This document shows positions 28,427 to 36,301 of a stretch of 42,006 nt of DNA, piece by piece (positions within the stretch are counted from its first letter, which is position 1; each line of letters starts with the position of its first letter). The stretch is from assembly GCA_026399475.1 (NCBI GenBank), contig JAPLQY010000062.1, forward strand, positions 1 through 42,006, in the 5' to 3' direction. The stretch is from Rhodocyclales bacterium (GTDB lineage: Bacteria; Pseudomonadota; Gammaproteobacteria; Burkholderiales; Rhodocyclaceae). Under the pieces are notes generated by a model, which made no database searches, was not told the DNA's origin, and saw only the letters and a program-made list of their open reading frames with translations. A program made the translations under genes and the position numbers.

Positions 28427-28498
28427 TTCATGTCTCCTCTCTTGTTTTTCTGGCAACCCGCAAGATCCTGAATTCTGGTATCCACTCGATTCGGCCGG

Positions 28499-29344
28499 TC
28501 AGGCGCGCAGCGCATCGATCAACGATGCAACTTCTGCCGCCGACTCCTGCAGGATGCTGCTCAGGGTCTGGTCATCCAGTGCGACGTCGATGCTGACTTC
28601 GGTTCCCTCGCGCCCGTTGCCCGCGAGTTCGGCAAGCGGCGATTCCACCGGCGCCAGCTGGTCGGCCAGCAGCAGGGTGTCGGCAAAGCTTTGCGGCGGC
28701 ATGGCGAGATATCCCTGCCACATGCCTTCAATCGCCTCCAGCACTGCGGCGGGAACCTCCAGCCGCTTGAGTACGGCACGGCCGACTTCGGCCGCGCCGC
28801 CTTCGTCCCATGCCAGCAGGCTGCCATGCGCAGAGTCCAGCAAACCGGGGAAATCTCCCGCACGTGAAATCAGGTAAAAGCCGCCCACTTCATGAATGAT
28901 GCCGGCAAAGAATGCGGTGTCCGGATCGACATGCGTGACGCGGCGTGCGATGACCTGGGACAGTGCCGCGACATGGGCTGTGTGCTCCCACAGGCGCAAG
29001 GCCAGCAGCCGGTGTGCGGGAGTGCGCGCCATGCCTTCCATCTGTCTTACCACCACCGCGGCGGCCAGCACCCTCAGGGTATTGAACCCGATGCGCGAGA
29101 CGGCGCTCCTGACATCTGCAATGGCACGGCCGGAGCGGTTGTAGGTCACCGAATTGGCCACGGCCACTACGCGCGTCGCGAGCAGCGGGTCGGCCTGCAC
29201 CAGTTTGGCGAGTTGCTCGACCGAACAGTCCGGGTCGTCGAGGGTTCGCTGCACCTTGAGCGCCATTTCGGTTGTCGTCGGGAAAATCAGCTCGTCCCGG
29301 ATCGCTGCTTCAGCAATCTGACTCAATATCGTTGGTACGTCCAC
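28499..29344 (-). CDS. HDOD-domain signalling protein
   Basis: The 281-residue product is mostly one HDOD domain: IAEAAIRDELIFPTTTEMAL, LVQADPLLATRVVAVANS, a Gly/Phe-Asn turn (SRIGFNTLRVLAAAVVV), and FFAGIIHEVGGFYL in place of the catalytic HD metal site. HDOD proteins lack HD phosphohydrolase activity and act as adaptors in signalling; some influence chemotaxis and motility. The start is GTG 29344 with an excellent GGAGG 8 bases before it. It sits between cheD and a chemoreceptor gene, so a role in the chemosensory complex is likely but unproven. Confidence 0.9.
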   Translation of the reverse strand: MDVPTILSQIAEAAIRDELIFPTTTEMALKVQRTLDDPDCSVEQLAKLVQADPLLATRVVAVANSVTYNRSGRAIADVRSAVSRIGFNTLRVLAAAVVVRQMEGMARTPAHRLLALRLWEHTAHVAALSQVIARRVTHVDPDTAFFAGIIHEVGGFYLISRAGDFPGLLDSAHGSLLAWDEGGAAEVGRAVLKRLEVPAAVLEAIEGMWQGYLAMPPQSFADTLLLADQLAPVESPLAELAGNGREGTEVSIDVALDDQTLSSILQESAAEVASLIDALRA

Positions 29345-29413
29345 GTGCTTATCCTCCCGGTGGCGGGTTGTGGAAAAACGGAAATTGACGCTGGCGGGTA
29401 GTCATGGCGTGGT

Positions 29414-30004
29414 TCAAAACAGCTCGATCTTTTTCTCGCCCGTCGGCTTTGCCGGCCGGATCAGGGACTGTTCGTAGGCCCGCTCGGCCTTGACGACATC
29501 CTGCACACCGGGCTGGTTGATCGGCAAGCGACGGCAGAAGGCATCGCCGCCATCGGGCGTGAAGATCACCTTGCGCGACCAGGCCCCGCCGAAATCCTGT
29601 GCCGCCAGCGGAATGCCCTCGCGATCCAGCCACTCCCTGGCGAACTCGGCATTGCGCTGGCCGATCGCCATCAGGATCGAGGTAACGATGGTGCCGCCGC
29701 CAAAGGCTTTGGCGATCAGTCGCTGTTTGGCGGCCCCCTTGCTCAGCATGGTATTGAGCAGCACCTCCATCGAGTAGTCACCCGCCAGAATGACATCGGT
29801 ATCGTCACCGGCCGATTTGGCGCGGCTGGGCAGCAGGAAATGGTTCATGCCTGCCAGGCGCAGCTTCGGATCGTAGAGGCAGACCGCGACGCAGGAACCG
29901 AGCAGGGTGGTGATCGGGCGTTCCGTCTCGACTGTCCAGCCTCCTGGATTGATATTGCGGGCGCGGCGCTCGAGGTCCTTGGGGTCGTGGTCGATGGATA
30001 GCAT
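29414..30004 (-). CDS. cheD: Chemoreceptor glutamine deamidase CheD
   Basis: CheD deamidates glutamines in receptor methylation helices. The 196-residue product carries the active-site Cys in TLLGSCVAVCLYDP, the catalytic His in AGMNHFLLP and the glycine motif KAFGGG. It lies between cheB and the HDOD gene in the operon. With CheR and CheB it completes the receptor modification set. E. coli lacks CheD, so receptors here probably mature in the style of Bacillus or Thermotoga. Confidence 0.96.
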   Translation of the reverse strand: MLSIDHDPKDLERRARNINPGGWTVETERPITTLLGSCVAVCLYDPKLRLAGMNHFLLPSRAKSAGDDTDVILAGDYSMEVLLNTMLSKGAAKQRLIAKAFGGGTIVTSILMAIGQRNAEFAREWLDREGIPLAAQDFGGAWSRKVIFTPDGGDAFCRRLPINQPGVQDVVKAERAYEQSLIRPAKPTGEKKIELF

Positions 30005-30034
30005 GGTATTCGGGTGGTCAGTGCTGGCAGGTGA

Positions 30035-31114
30035 TCAGCCGTAGCCGATGATCTCGGCAGGAATGCGGTCGAGTGGCACGATGCGGTCTACGCCGCCGAG
30101 CTTGATCGCCTCCTTGGGCATGCCGAATACGACGCAGGTGGATTCGTCCTCGGCCACGGTTTGCGCGCCGGCGTCGTGCATCTCCTTCATGCCGCGCGCG
30201 CCGTCGTCGCCCATTCCGGTCATGATGACGCCCATCGCATTGCGCCCGGCGATCTGCGCCACGGAACGGAACAGGACATCGACGGAAGGCTTGTGGCGAT
30301 TCACCAGCGGACCATCGGCGACCTCGACGTAATACTGGGCGCCGCTGCGCCGCAGCATCATGTGGCGGCCGCCAGGAGCGATCAGCGCACGGCCTGGCAT
30401 GACCCGGTCTCCGTTTTGCGCCTCGCGCACTTCCAGCTTGCACAGACTGTTCAGCCGTTCGGCAAACATGGCGGTGAATTTCTCCGGCATGTGCTGGACG
30501 ATGACGATGCCGCTGCCGACGTTTGGCAATTTGGTCAATACGGCTTCCAGCGCCTGTGTGCCGCCGGTCGAGGTGCCGATGGCCACCACCCGGTCGGTGG
30601 TATTGGCCATGGCGCGGGTGCTGGCCACCTGCGCGGCGAGCATGACATCGGCGGTTAGCTTGGGCGGCGGCGCAAGCGGCTGCGCCGCACCGGGCGTTAT
30701 GCGGCGCATGTTGGCACGCGCCGCGCCGCGAACCGCCGACACCAGGTCGTTGCTGGAATCCTGCAGGAACTGCTTCACCCCTCCCTTGGGTTTGGTGATG
30801 ATGGCCAGGGCACCTGCGGCCAGCGCGTCCATGGTGGCTGCCGCACCTTTTTCGGCGAGCGAGGAACAGACGATGGTCGGGGTCGGGTGCTCGCTCATGA
30901 TTTTCTTGAGGAAGCTCAGGCCGTCCATGCGCGGCATTTCGATGTCGATCACCAGCACGTCCGGCCACTGGAGCTTCATTTTGTCCAGCGCATACAGCGG
31001 ATCGGCCGCGACGCCGATGACTTCGATGTCAGGCTCCCGTTCCAGGGTTTCGCGATTCACCTGGCGCACCACCGCCGAGTCGTCGACGATCATTACCTTG
31101 ATCTTGTTTGCCAT
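30035..31114 (-). CDS. cheB: Chemotaxis methylesterase response regulator CheB
   Basis: CheB removes receptor methyl groups and is activated by phosphorylation by CheA. The 359-residue product has a receiver domain with [11 protein letters not shown] and [12 protein letters not shown], then a methylesterase domain with the Ser-His-Asp triad in [22 protein letters not shown] and [11 protein letters not shown]. The start lies 3 bases after the cheR stop codon, so the two are coupled. All catalytic parts are intact. Confidence 0.97.
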   Translation of the reverse strand: MANKIKVMIVDDSAVVRQVNRETLEREPDIEVIGVAADPLYALDKMKLQWPDVLVIDIEMPRMDGLSFLKKIMSEHPTPTIVCSSLAEKGAAATMDALAAGALAIITKPKGGVKQFLQDSSNDLVSAVRGAARANMRRITPGAAQPLAPPPKLTADVMLAAQVASTRAMANTTDRVVAIGTSTGGTQALEAVLTKLPNVGSGIVIVQHMPEKFTAMFAERLNSLCKLEVREAQNGDRVMPGRALIAPGGRHMMLRRSGAQYYVEVADGPLVNRHKPSVDVLFRSVAQIAGRNAMGVIMTGMGDDGARGMKEMHDAGAQTVAEDESTCVVFGMPKEAIKLGGVDRIVPLDRIPAEIIGYG

Positions 31115-31117
31115 GCT

Positions 31118-31939
31118 CTAGGCCGGTAACTGGTAGATGGTCGGTTTGAGGGCGCGCAGCGTATCGGTCAGGCCATTGAGGCTTTCCGAATGGCCGACGA
31201 TGAAATAGCCGCCGGGATGCAACTGCTCGACCAGGCGGGCGACCACCTGGCGCTTGGTTTCGGCGTCGAAATAGATCATCACGTTGCGCAGGAAAATCAC
31301 ATGGAACTTTCCCAGGGCAGGCAGGGTCCGGTTCAGGTTCACCTGCAGGAAGCGGGTATGGCGCTTGATTTCTGGGGCGATCATGAAGCCGCCCTCCTGG
31401 CTGCGCACGCCCTTCAGGCAGTACTTGCGCAGGTAGGACTGCGGCAGGCCGCGGGTGCGGTCGAGCCAGTACAGGCCGCGCTGGGCGGTGGCCAGGACAG
31501 TCGTCGAGATGTCTGAGCCGGTGACGTTCCATGGCGCATCCAGGCCCAGCGTGTCTGCCAGCACGAAAGAGAGCGTGTAGATTTCCTCGCCGGTGGACGA
31601 GGCGGCGCTCCAGACATTGAATGGGCTGCCGGCCGGATGCCGGGCGACAATGGTCTTCGCCAGAAATTCGAAGTGCGCCTCCTCACGGAAGAAATAGGTC
31701 TCGTTGGTCGTCAGCAGATCGACCATGGTCTGCAGTTCGTCGGGCTCATTACCGCTGCCGACGAGGCGGTAGTACTCGGCGAAGGTCGTCAGCCCGAAAT
31801 GCTTCAGGCGCCGCCCTAGGCGGCCTACCAGTAGCACTTTCTTGCTGTCGGCCAGACTGATCCCTGCGATCTTGTAGATCAGCTTCTGGAACTGGGCAAA
31901 CTCTGCGTTGCTGATGTCGGGGTTGTCGTTGGCAGCCAT
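31118..31939 (-). CDS. cheR: Chemotaxis methyltransferase CheR
   Basis: CheR methylates receptor glutamates using S-adenosylmethionine. The 273-residue product has the N-terminal helical domain (FAQFQKLIYKIAGISL), NETYFFREEAHFEFLA, the SAM-binding segment VWSAASSTGEEIYTLSFVL, and IFLRNVMIYFD. Start ATG 31939 (MAANDNP) is preferred to the open extension to 32005. It is the first gene of the chemotaxis operon that runs left to cheA. The 245-base spacer to the next gene (32185, +) holds repeat copy C and otherwise no clear sigma-28 or sigma-54 site. Confidence 0.96.
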   Translation of the reverse strand: MAANDNPDISNAEFAQFQKLIYKIAGISLADSKKVLLVGRLGRRLKHFGLTTFAEYYRLVGSGNEPDELQTMVDLLTTNETYFFREEAHFEFLAKTIVARHPAGSPFNVWSAASSTGEEIYTLSFVLADTLGLDAPWNVTGSDISTTVLATAQRGLYWLDRTRGLPQSYLRKYCLKGVRSQEGGFMIAPEIKRHTRFLQVNLNRTLPALGKFHVIFLRNVMIYFDAETKRQVVARLVEQLHPGGYFIVGHSESLNGLTDTLRALKPTIYQLPA

Positions 31940-32053
31940 GAAGGTTTTGCGGACGCTAAGGGGCGCTGAGGTTTTTGATGGTTTCTCCACCCACGACGGT
32001 CTCAAACGCAGCTAAAATGCGGGCTCAATATCTCCTGATCCTTTTGCCCATCA

Positions 32054-32115
32054 TCTCAAAGAGGCAGTACCTTGTGCATCCGGGAATTACGCTACAAACT
32101 GCGGTATCTACGTAG
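32054..32115 (+). promoter_or_regulatory. 62-bp conserved element, copy C
   Basis: TCTCAAA, a 10-base spacer and a 45-bp core (32071-32115) match copies A and B at 40 of 45 core positions, again ending CTACGTAG. It lies in the divergent spacer between cheR (-) and the LuxR-type regulator (+), ending 69 bases before the regulator's ATG. The same position relative to a regulator gene suggests autoregulation. Influence on cheR is possible because the spacer is shared. Confidence 0.7.
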
Positions 32116-32184
32116 GCTCAAGGGCTAGTGCGGCATGCGCAGGAACTCCCGTCTGCCGCAGCGCAATAGAGGATCGGCCACCTG

Positions 32185-32820
32185 ATGCCCGCCAGACAGT
32201 CCGAGCAGACGGTGCCGAAGGTCTATCTGATCGACGATGATCCGGTAATCACCTTTCTTCTGGTGGACCTGGTCGAATCGGTGAACTTGCCCTACGTCGT
32301 CTTCGACAACGCGATCAGCTTCCTGCAGCAGGACCTGTCCGCACTCGCCGGTTGCATCGTGACCGATGTGCGCATGCCGGGAATGAGCGGCATCGAACTG
32401 CAGGACGAGTTGCGCCGGGGAGAGATCGACCTGCCGATTATTTTCATCTCCAGTTACGCCGAGGTGCCGTCGGTGGTCCGCGCAATGCGCGGCGGCGCGC
32501 TGGACTTCTTTCAGAAGCCGTTTTCCACGCAGCGGCTTCTGGATCGCATCCAGGATGGACTGCGCATCGACAGGGCGCGGACCGAGATTCAGGCCAGAAG
32601 CCGGGAAATCGGCGAGCGGATGGCGCTCCTGACGCCGCGCGAGCGAGAGGTTCTGGAAGGGGTGTTCGAGGGCAAGCTGACCAAGGTCATCGCCCATGAA
32701 CTGGGCATCAGCCAGCGCACCGCCGAAACCTATCGGCACCTCATCATGCAAAAGCTGCAGGCCGGGTCCATCGCGGAACTGGTGCGCTTGACCATGGAAT
32801 TCATGCCCGGCAAGACCTAG
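32185..32820 (+). CDS. FixJ/LuxR-type response regulator
   Basis: The 211-residue product is a receiver domain (VYLIDDDPVITFLL, phospho-Asp D61 in IVTDVRMPGMSG, Lys in DFFQKPFS) joined to a LuxR-type helix-turn-helix (about 148-203; LTPREREVLEGVFEGKLTKVIAHELGIS is split by the usual turn). This is the FixJ/TtrR/StyR architecture. No cognate kinase is adjacent. The CHASE hybrid kinase at 701-4018 needs an external regulator and shares the 62-bp upstream element, so they are proposed partners (inference). The gene is an orphan between two leftward operons. A bidirectional terminator follows it. Confidence 0.93.
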   Translation: MPARQSEQTVPKVYLIDDDPVITFLLVDLVESVNLPYVVFDNAISFLQQDLSALAGCIVTDVRMPGMSGIELQDELRRGEIDLPIIFISSYAEVPSVVRAMRGGALDFFQKPFSTQRLLDRIQDGLRIDRARTEIQARSREIGERMALLTPREREVLEGVFEGKLTKVIAHELGISQRTAETYRHLIMQKLQAGSIAELVRLTMEFMPGKT

Positions 32821-32821
32821 G

Positions 32822-32854
32822 AAAGACTGTCCGTTGTCAGCCTGAGCAGTCTTT
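32822..32854. terminator. Probable bidirectional terminator between convergent genes
   Basis: AAAGACTG (32822-32829) and CAGTCTTT (32847-32854) form an 8-bp perfect stem around a 17-base loop. On either strand the stem ends in CTTT. It lies between the stop codons of the regulator (32820, +) and the heme chemoreceptor (32896, -), exactly where a shared terminator is expected. The loop is long and the T-run short. Confidence 0.5.
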
Positions 32855-32895
32855 GCAAGCGGTTTCACCTCAATCATCGCGAAAAAGGCGACGCT

Positions 32896-34515
32896 TCAGG
32901 TACGGAAGCGACCGACCGAACTCTGCAGATTCTCTGCCAGCACTTCCATCTTCTGCGCGGCGGCGGCCGTCTGTTCTACCGCGTGGGCATTGTCGCGCGA
33001 CATGGCGGCGATGGATTCGATGTTCCGCGCGACTTCGCCGCTGACCCGGCGCTGCTGGTCGGTGGCGCTGGCGATGGCATCCAGGCCATGGTTCACTTCG
33101 GTAACCGAGGTACTTGCTCCCGCCAGCACTTCTGCCACGGCATCCATGGAATTCTGGCTGGAGGCAATGTGTTCCAGGCCGCGGTCGATGGACTGACGCA
33201 CCACCTCTGCCTGTCGGGCCAGAGCCTGGGTAACCGCGTCGATTTCGCCGGCTGAGGCGCTTGATTTTTCGGCCAGTTTGCGCACTTCGTCGGCAACCAC
33301 GGCAAAGCCGCGTCCCTGCTCTCCGGCGCGGGCAGCTTCGATGGCAGCGTTGAGCGCCAGCAGGTTGGTCTGATCCGCGATCTCCTTGACCTGGCGGGTC
33401 ATGCTGGTGATTGATTCGGTACTTCTGACGAACTGGTTCACCGATTCGGCGATGTTCTTGACCGTATCTTCCACCTGTCCCACCTCGCCGATCAGGCGCG
33501 ACAGACTTTCATTGCCTTCTGATGAGCGGCGCAGGCTTTCACGCGATTGCTCATGCACGCGTTCCGTGCCTTGGGCAATCGACGTAATGCTGGAGACCAT
33601 TTGGTCCACCGCTGCGGCTGCCGCCGAGGATTTTGCATCCTGCTGCGTTGAGCTGGCAGCTACTTGCCGGGCGCTCGCGGCCAGCGTTTGGGCGGCGGAC
33701 AGGACCTGGCTGGCCGAGTTGCTGACGTGATGTACCAGCGCGCCGAATTTTCCCATCATGTCGTTGAATGCTCGTGCGGCATCGCCGATTTCGTCCTGGC
33801 TGCGGATATCCAGCCGGTGGCTGAGATCTCCCTCACCGCTGGAAATCTCTCGCAAACCGCTCACCATCTTGTCCAGCGGGGCGGTGACAAAGTTGCGAAT
33901 GAATGGGTAAATGAAGGCAAGCATGAGCAGGCTCACGACAAGCGCGGCGAGCAGCGAGTTGATGCGTTGCGTCGCAAGGGCCTCGTTGACCTGGTCCAGT
34001 GAAATTTTCATGCTGACCACGCCAAGCACGGTTCTTTCCGGTACCTGGTGACAGGCGACGCAGTCCTTGCCCAGATAGCTTTTCAGCGCCAGTGCAGGGC
34101 GCACCACACGCAAGTATTCGCCTTTCTCGTCCGACTGGACTTCACTGAATTCCCGGCCGCTGGCCAGTGTCTGCTGCTCGATGGCGTCAATGGTAGTGTC
34201 CTGCGCATTACCCGGGCCGAACAGTTTGCTGACGCTGTCGCCGCGAATGACCTTGAGATCGCGAATAATGGTAAGTTGCCTGATCTGTCCCAGAAAAACT
34301 TCGCGCTGAGCGATCGTACCGGTGATCATCATGCCGGTTAGGCCGGCCAACGTAGCCTCGTGCATCGAGTTGGCGAAACCGCGCGCCTGATCAATGGCTG
34401 TTTGCCGATTGGCATGGCTTTCCCAGAAAATCATCCCGGACCAGGCAACGAGCAGCATCAGCCAGATGGCGCCGGTGAGGCGAATCCAGATCTTCAGGTC
34501 GGAAATACGCGCCAT
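32896..34515 (-). CDS. Chemoreceptor with periplasmic c-type heme site
   Basis: This 539-residue receptor has membrane helices near 11-31 and 185-207. The periplasmic domain between them contains C152-V-A-C155-H156, a canonical CXXCH covalent heme motif, followed by [15 protein letters not shown], which resembles a PAS/Cache strand-helix end. Heme-bearing periplasmic receptor domains are known in Geobacter (GSU0582, GSU0935). HAMP ([19 protein letters not shown]) and the signalling hairpin ([19 protein letters not shown]) follow. Expected stimuli are redox changes or ligands such as NO or O2. It is the last gene of the rightmost operon, downstream of aer. Confidence 0.93.
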   Translation of the reverse strand: MARISDLKIWIRLTGAIWLMLLVAWSGMIFWESHANRQTAIDQARGFANSMHEATLAGLTGMMITGTIAQREVFLGQIRQLTIIRDLKVIRGDSVSKLFGPGNAQDTTIDAIEQQTLASGREFSEVQSDEKGEYLRVVRPALALKSYLGKDCVACHQVPERTVLGVVSMKISLDQVNEALATQRINSLLAALVVSLLMLAFIYPFIRNFVTAPLDKMVSGLREISSGEGDLSHRLDIRSQDEIGDAARAFNDMMGKFGALVHHVSNSASQVLSAAQTLAASARQVAASSTQQDAKSSAAAAAVDQMVSSITSIAQGTERVHEQSRESLRRSSEGNESLSRLIGEVGQVEDTVKNIAESVNQFVRSTESITSMTRQVKEIADQTNLLALNAAIEAARAGEQGRGFAVVADEVRKLAEKSSASAGEIDAVTQALARQAEVVRQSIDRGLEHIASSQNSMDAVAEVLAGASTSVTEVNHGLDAIASATDQQRRVSGEVARNIESIAAMSRDNAHAVEQTAAAAQKMEVLAENLQSSVGRFRT

Positions 34516-34600
34516 TGTTGGTCCTTTGGTGTTGGAAACGTCCTACGCCATCGCCTGGAACGAAGATTCAAAAAGACCGGTTGCAAACGGCGAACCACTA

Positions 34601-34620
34601 TGGGGAACGATGGGGAACGG
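34601..34620. repeat. Short tandem repeat, 2 x 10 bp
   Basis: TGGGGAACGA is followed immediately by TGGGGAACGG in the 142-base spacer between aer and the heme receptor. It is too short to assign a role and could be chance or slippage. No promoter is seen in this spacer. Confidence 0.4.
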
Positions 34621-34657
34621 TTCCGGGCGTGGCCTTCGATCCATCGGGTCGGTGGGC

Positions 34658-36280
34658 TCAGCGAATGAACTTGAAATAGGCGATCAGGTCCTGCAGGCGT
34701 GACGAGGTGGCCCGCATCTGGCTGGCTTTCTCGCCAACCTGCGCCATGGCCGTGTTGGTCCTGTCGATGCCGACCACGATGCCTTCCACGCGACCCGAAA
34801 TTTCGATCCCTGCGGCGGCCTGTTCCCTGGTGCCACTGGCGATATGGCTGGAAATCGCCATCACCGTATCGCCGTGCGCGGAGACCGAGTCGAGGCCGGC
34901 CCTGGCCTGGTTCATCGCCGTGTCCGTGGCGTTTACGTGGGTGCCGGCCGTTTCCATGCCGGACACCGCAATCTGGGTAATGCGCTGGATGTCCTGCACC
35001 GTGGCCGTGATTTCACTGGTTTGCGCGCTGGCCTTCTCGGCCAGTTTCCTGACTTCGTCAGCAACCACGGCGAAGCCGCGCCCGGCTTCGCCGGCCCTTG
35101 CCGCTTCGATCGCGGCATTCAGCGCCAGCAGGTTGGTCTGTTCGGCAATGCCCTGAATGGCCTGGGAAATGCGGCCGATGGCAAATATCGACTGGAACAG
35201 TTCGGTCATGGTCTTGCCTGCGCTGTCGACCGTCAGTACGACATTGCGTGACGCCGCCTGACTGTCGATCATGCGATTCGACGCCTCGGTCAACAGGCCT
35301 CGCGAGGCGGCCACGGCCTGGTTGGCCTCCTCGGCGCTGTCGGCCACGGCATGTACCGAGGCCACGAGTTCTTCAACCGATGCCGCAATGCCGGTCACCG
35401 CACTGAACTGCTGATCGGTGGTCTGACGCATCTGCAGCATTTCCGCATTCAGGGCCGCAGAGTTGTCGCCGACCTGGTCGGCCGCCTCGGCAATTTCGGC
35501 CATCATGGCCTTGAGATGAGTCTGCATGGTCACCAGGGCATCATTGAGCTTGCCCAGTTCGTCGACGCGATGCAAAGGAATGTCGTCGGTCAGGTCGCCC
35601 TGGGCAATGTTGTCGAGGCGGCCGATGATGCGATTGATGATCGTCATGGTCTGGTTCTGCATCGCCACCAGCCAGACGCCGGCGGCGATGCCTGCCGCGC
35701 CGAGTACCTGCATGGCAAGCGTGATGCCGGACGCCGGCATGCCGAGGGAGGGCCCGAAAACATGGATGCCTGCGGCCAGAATCTGTGTTGCCAGCAGTCC
35801 GTATACCAGGCCATTGAGCTTGGCCGCGAGCGGCACGCGCATCCAGGCCGTCGGCCGGGGCAGGGCGGCCTTGCTGGCATTCAACTGCTTGTAGAGGGCA
35901 TCAGCCGCCGCGATCTGCTTGCGGGTCGGTTCGGTGCGCACCGACATGTAGCCGATGGTCTGGCTGTTCTTGCGCACCGGCACTGCCAGGGCGTCCACCC
36001 AGTAGTAGTCGCCGGTCTTGGTCCGGTTCTTGACCGTGCCGCGCCAGGGCCGGCCTTCCTTGATGGTGTCCCAGAGCCAGGCAAAGGCCTCCGGCGGCAT
36101 GTCGGGATGGCGGACGATGTTGTGGTTCCTGCCCACCAGTTCGTCGCGACGGAAGCCGCTGATGTCGACAAAGGTGTCGTTGGCATAGGTGATCATGCCC
36201 TTCAGATCGGTGCGGGAAACAATGTAGCGCCCGCGCGGAAAGGGAACCTCGATTTGCGTGACGGGTGAATTTATTTTCAT
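34658..36280 (-). CDS. aer: Aerotaxis receptor Aer (PAS-membrane-HAMP-MCP)
   Basis: The 540-residue product has an N-terminal PAS domain (about 15-125; [48 protein letters not shown]) of the FAD-binding Aer type. A central hydrophobic region with two short helices (about 157-210) has no periplasmic domain. HAMP ([17 protein letters not shown]) and the signalling hairpin ([19 protein letters not shown]) follow. It senses cellular redox or energy state from the cytoplasm. It lies 21 bases after the hybrid kinase stop and is cotranscribed with it. Confidence 0.94.
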   Translation of the reverse strand: MKINSPVTQIEVPFPRGRYIVSRTDLKGMITYANDTFVDISGFRRDELVGRNHNIVRHPDMPPEAFAWLWDTIKEGRPWRGTVKNRTKTGDYYWVDALAVPVRKNSQTIGYMSVRTEPTRKQIAAADALYKQLNASKAALPRPTAWMRVPLAAKLNGLVYGLLATQILAAGIHVFGPSLGMPASGITLAMQVLGAAGIAAGVWLVAMQNQTMTIINRIIGRLDNIAQGDLTDDIPLHRVDELGKLNDALVTMQTHLKAMMAEIAEAADQVGDNSAALNAEMLQMRQTTDQQFSAVTGIAASVEELVASVHAVADSAEEANQAVAASRGLLTEASNRMIDSQAASRNVVLTVDSAGKTMTELFQSIFAIGRISQAIQGIAEQTNLLALNAAIEAARAGEAGRGFAVVADEVRKLAEKASAQTSEITATVQDIQRITQIAVSGMETAGTHVNATDTAMNQARAGLDSVSAHGDTVMAISSHIASGTREQAAAGIEISGRVEGIVVGIDRTNTAMAQVGEKASQMRATSSRLQDLIAYFKFIR

Positions 36281-36301
36281 GTCCCTGTACTGGAAAGAGG
36301 T

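Noticed and set aside
463..32115. The 62-bp repeats as ends or remnants of a transposon
   Set aside because: Copies are all intergenic and upstream of genes, in mixed orientation, with unrelated flanks, no terminal inverted repeats and no transposase between them.
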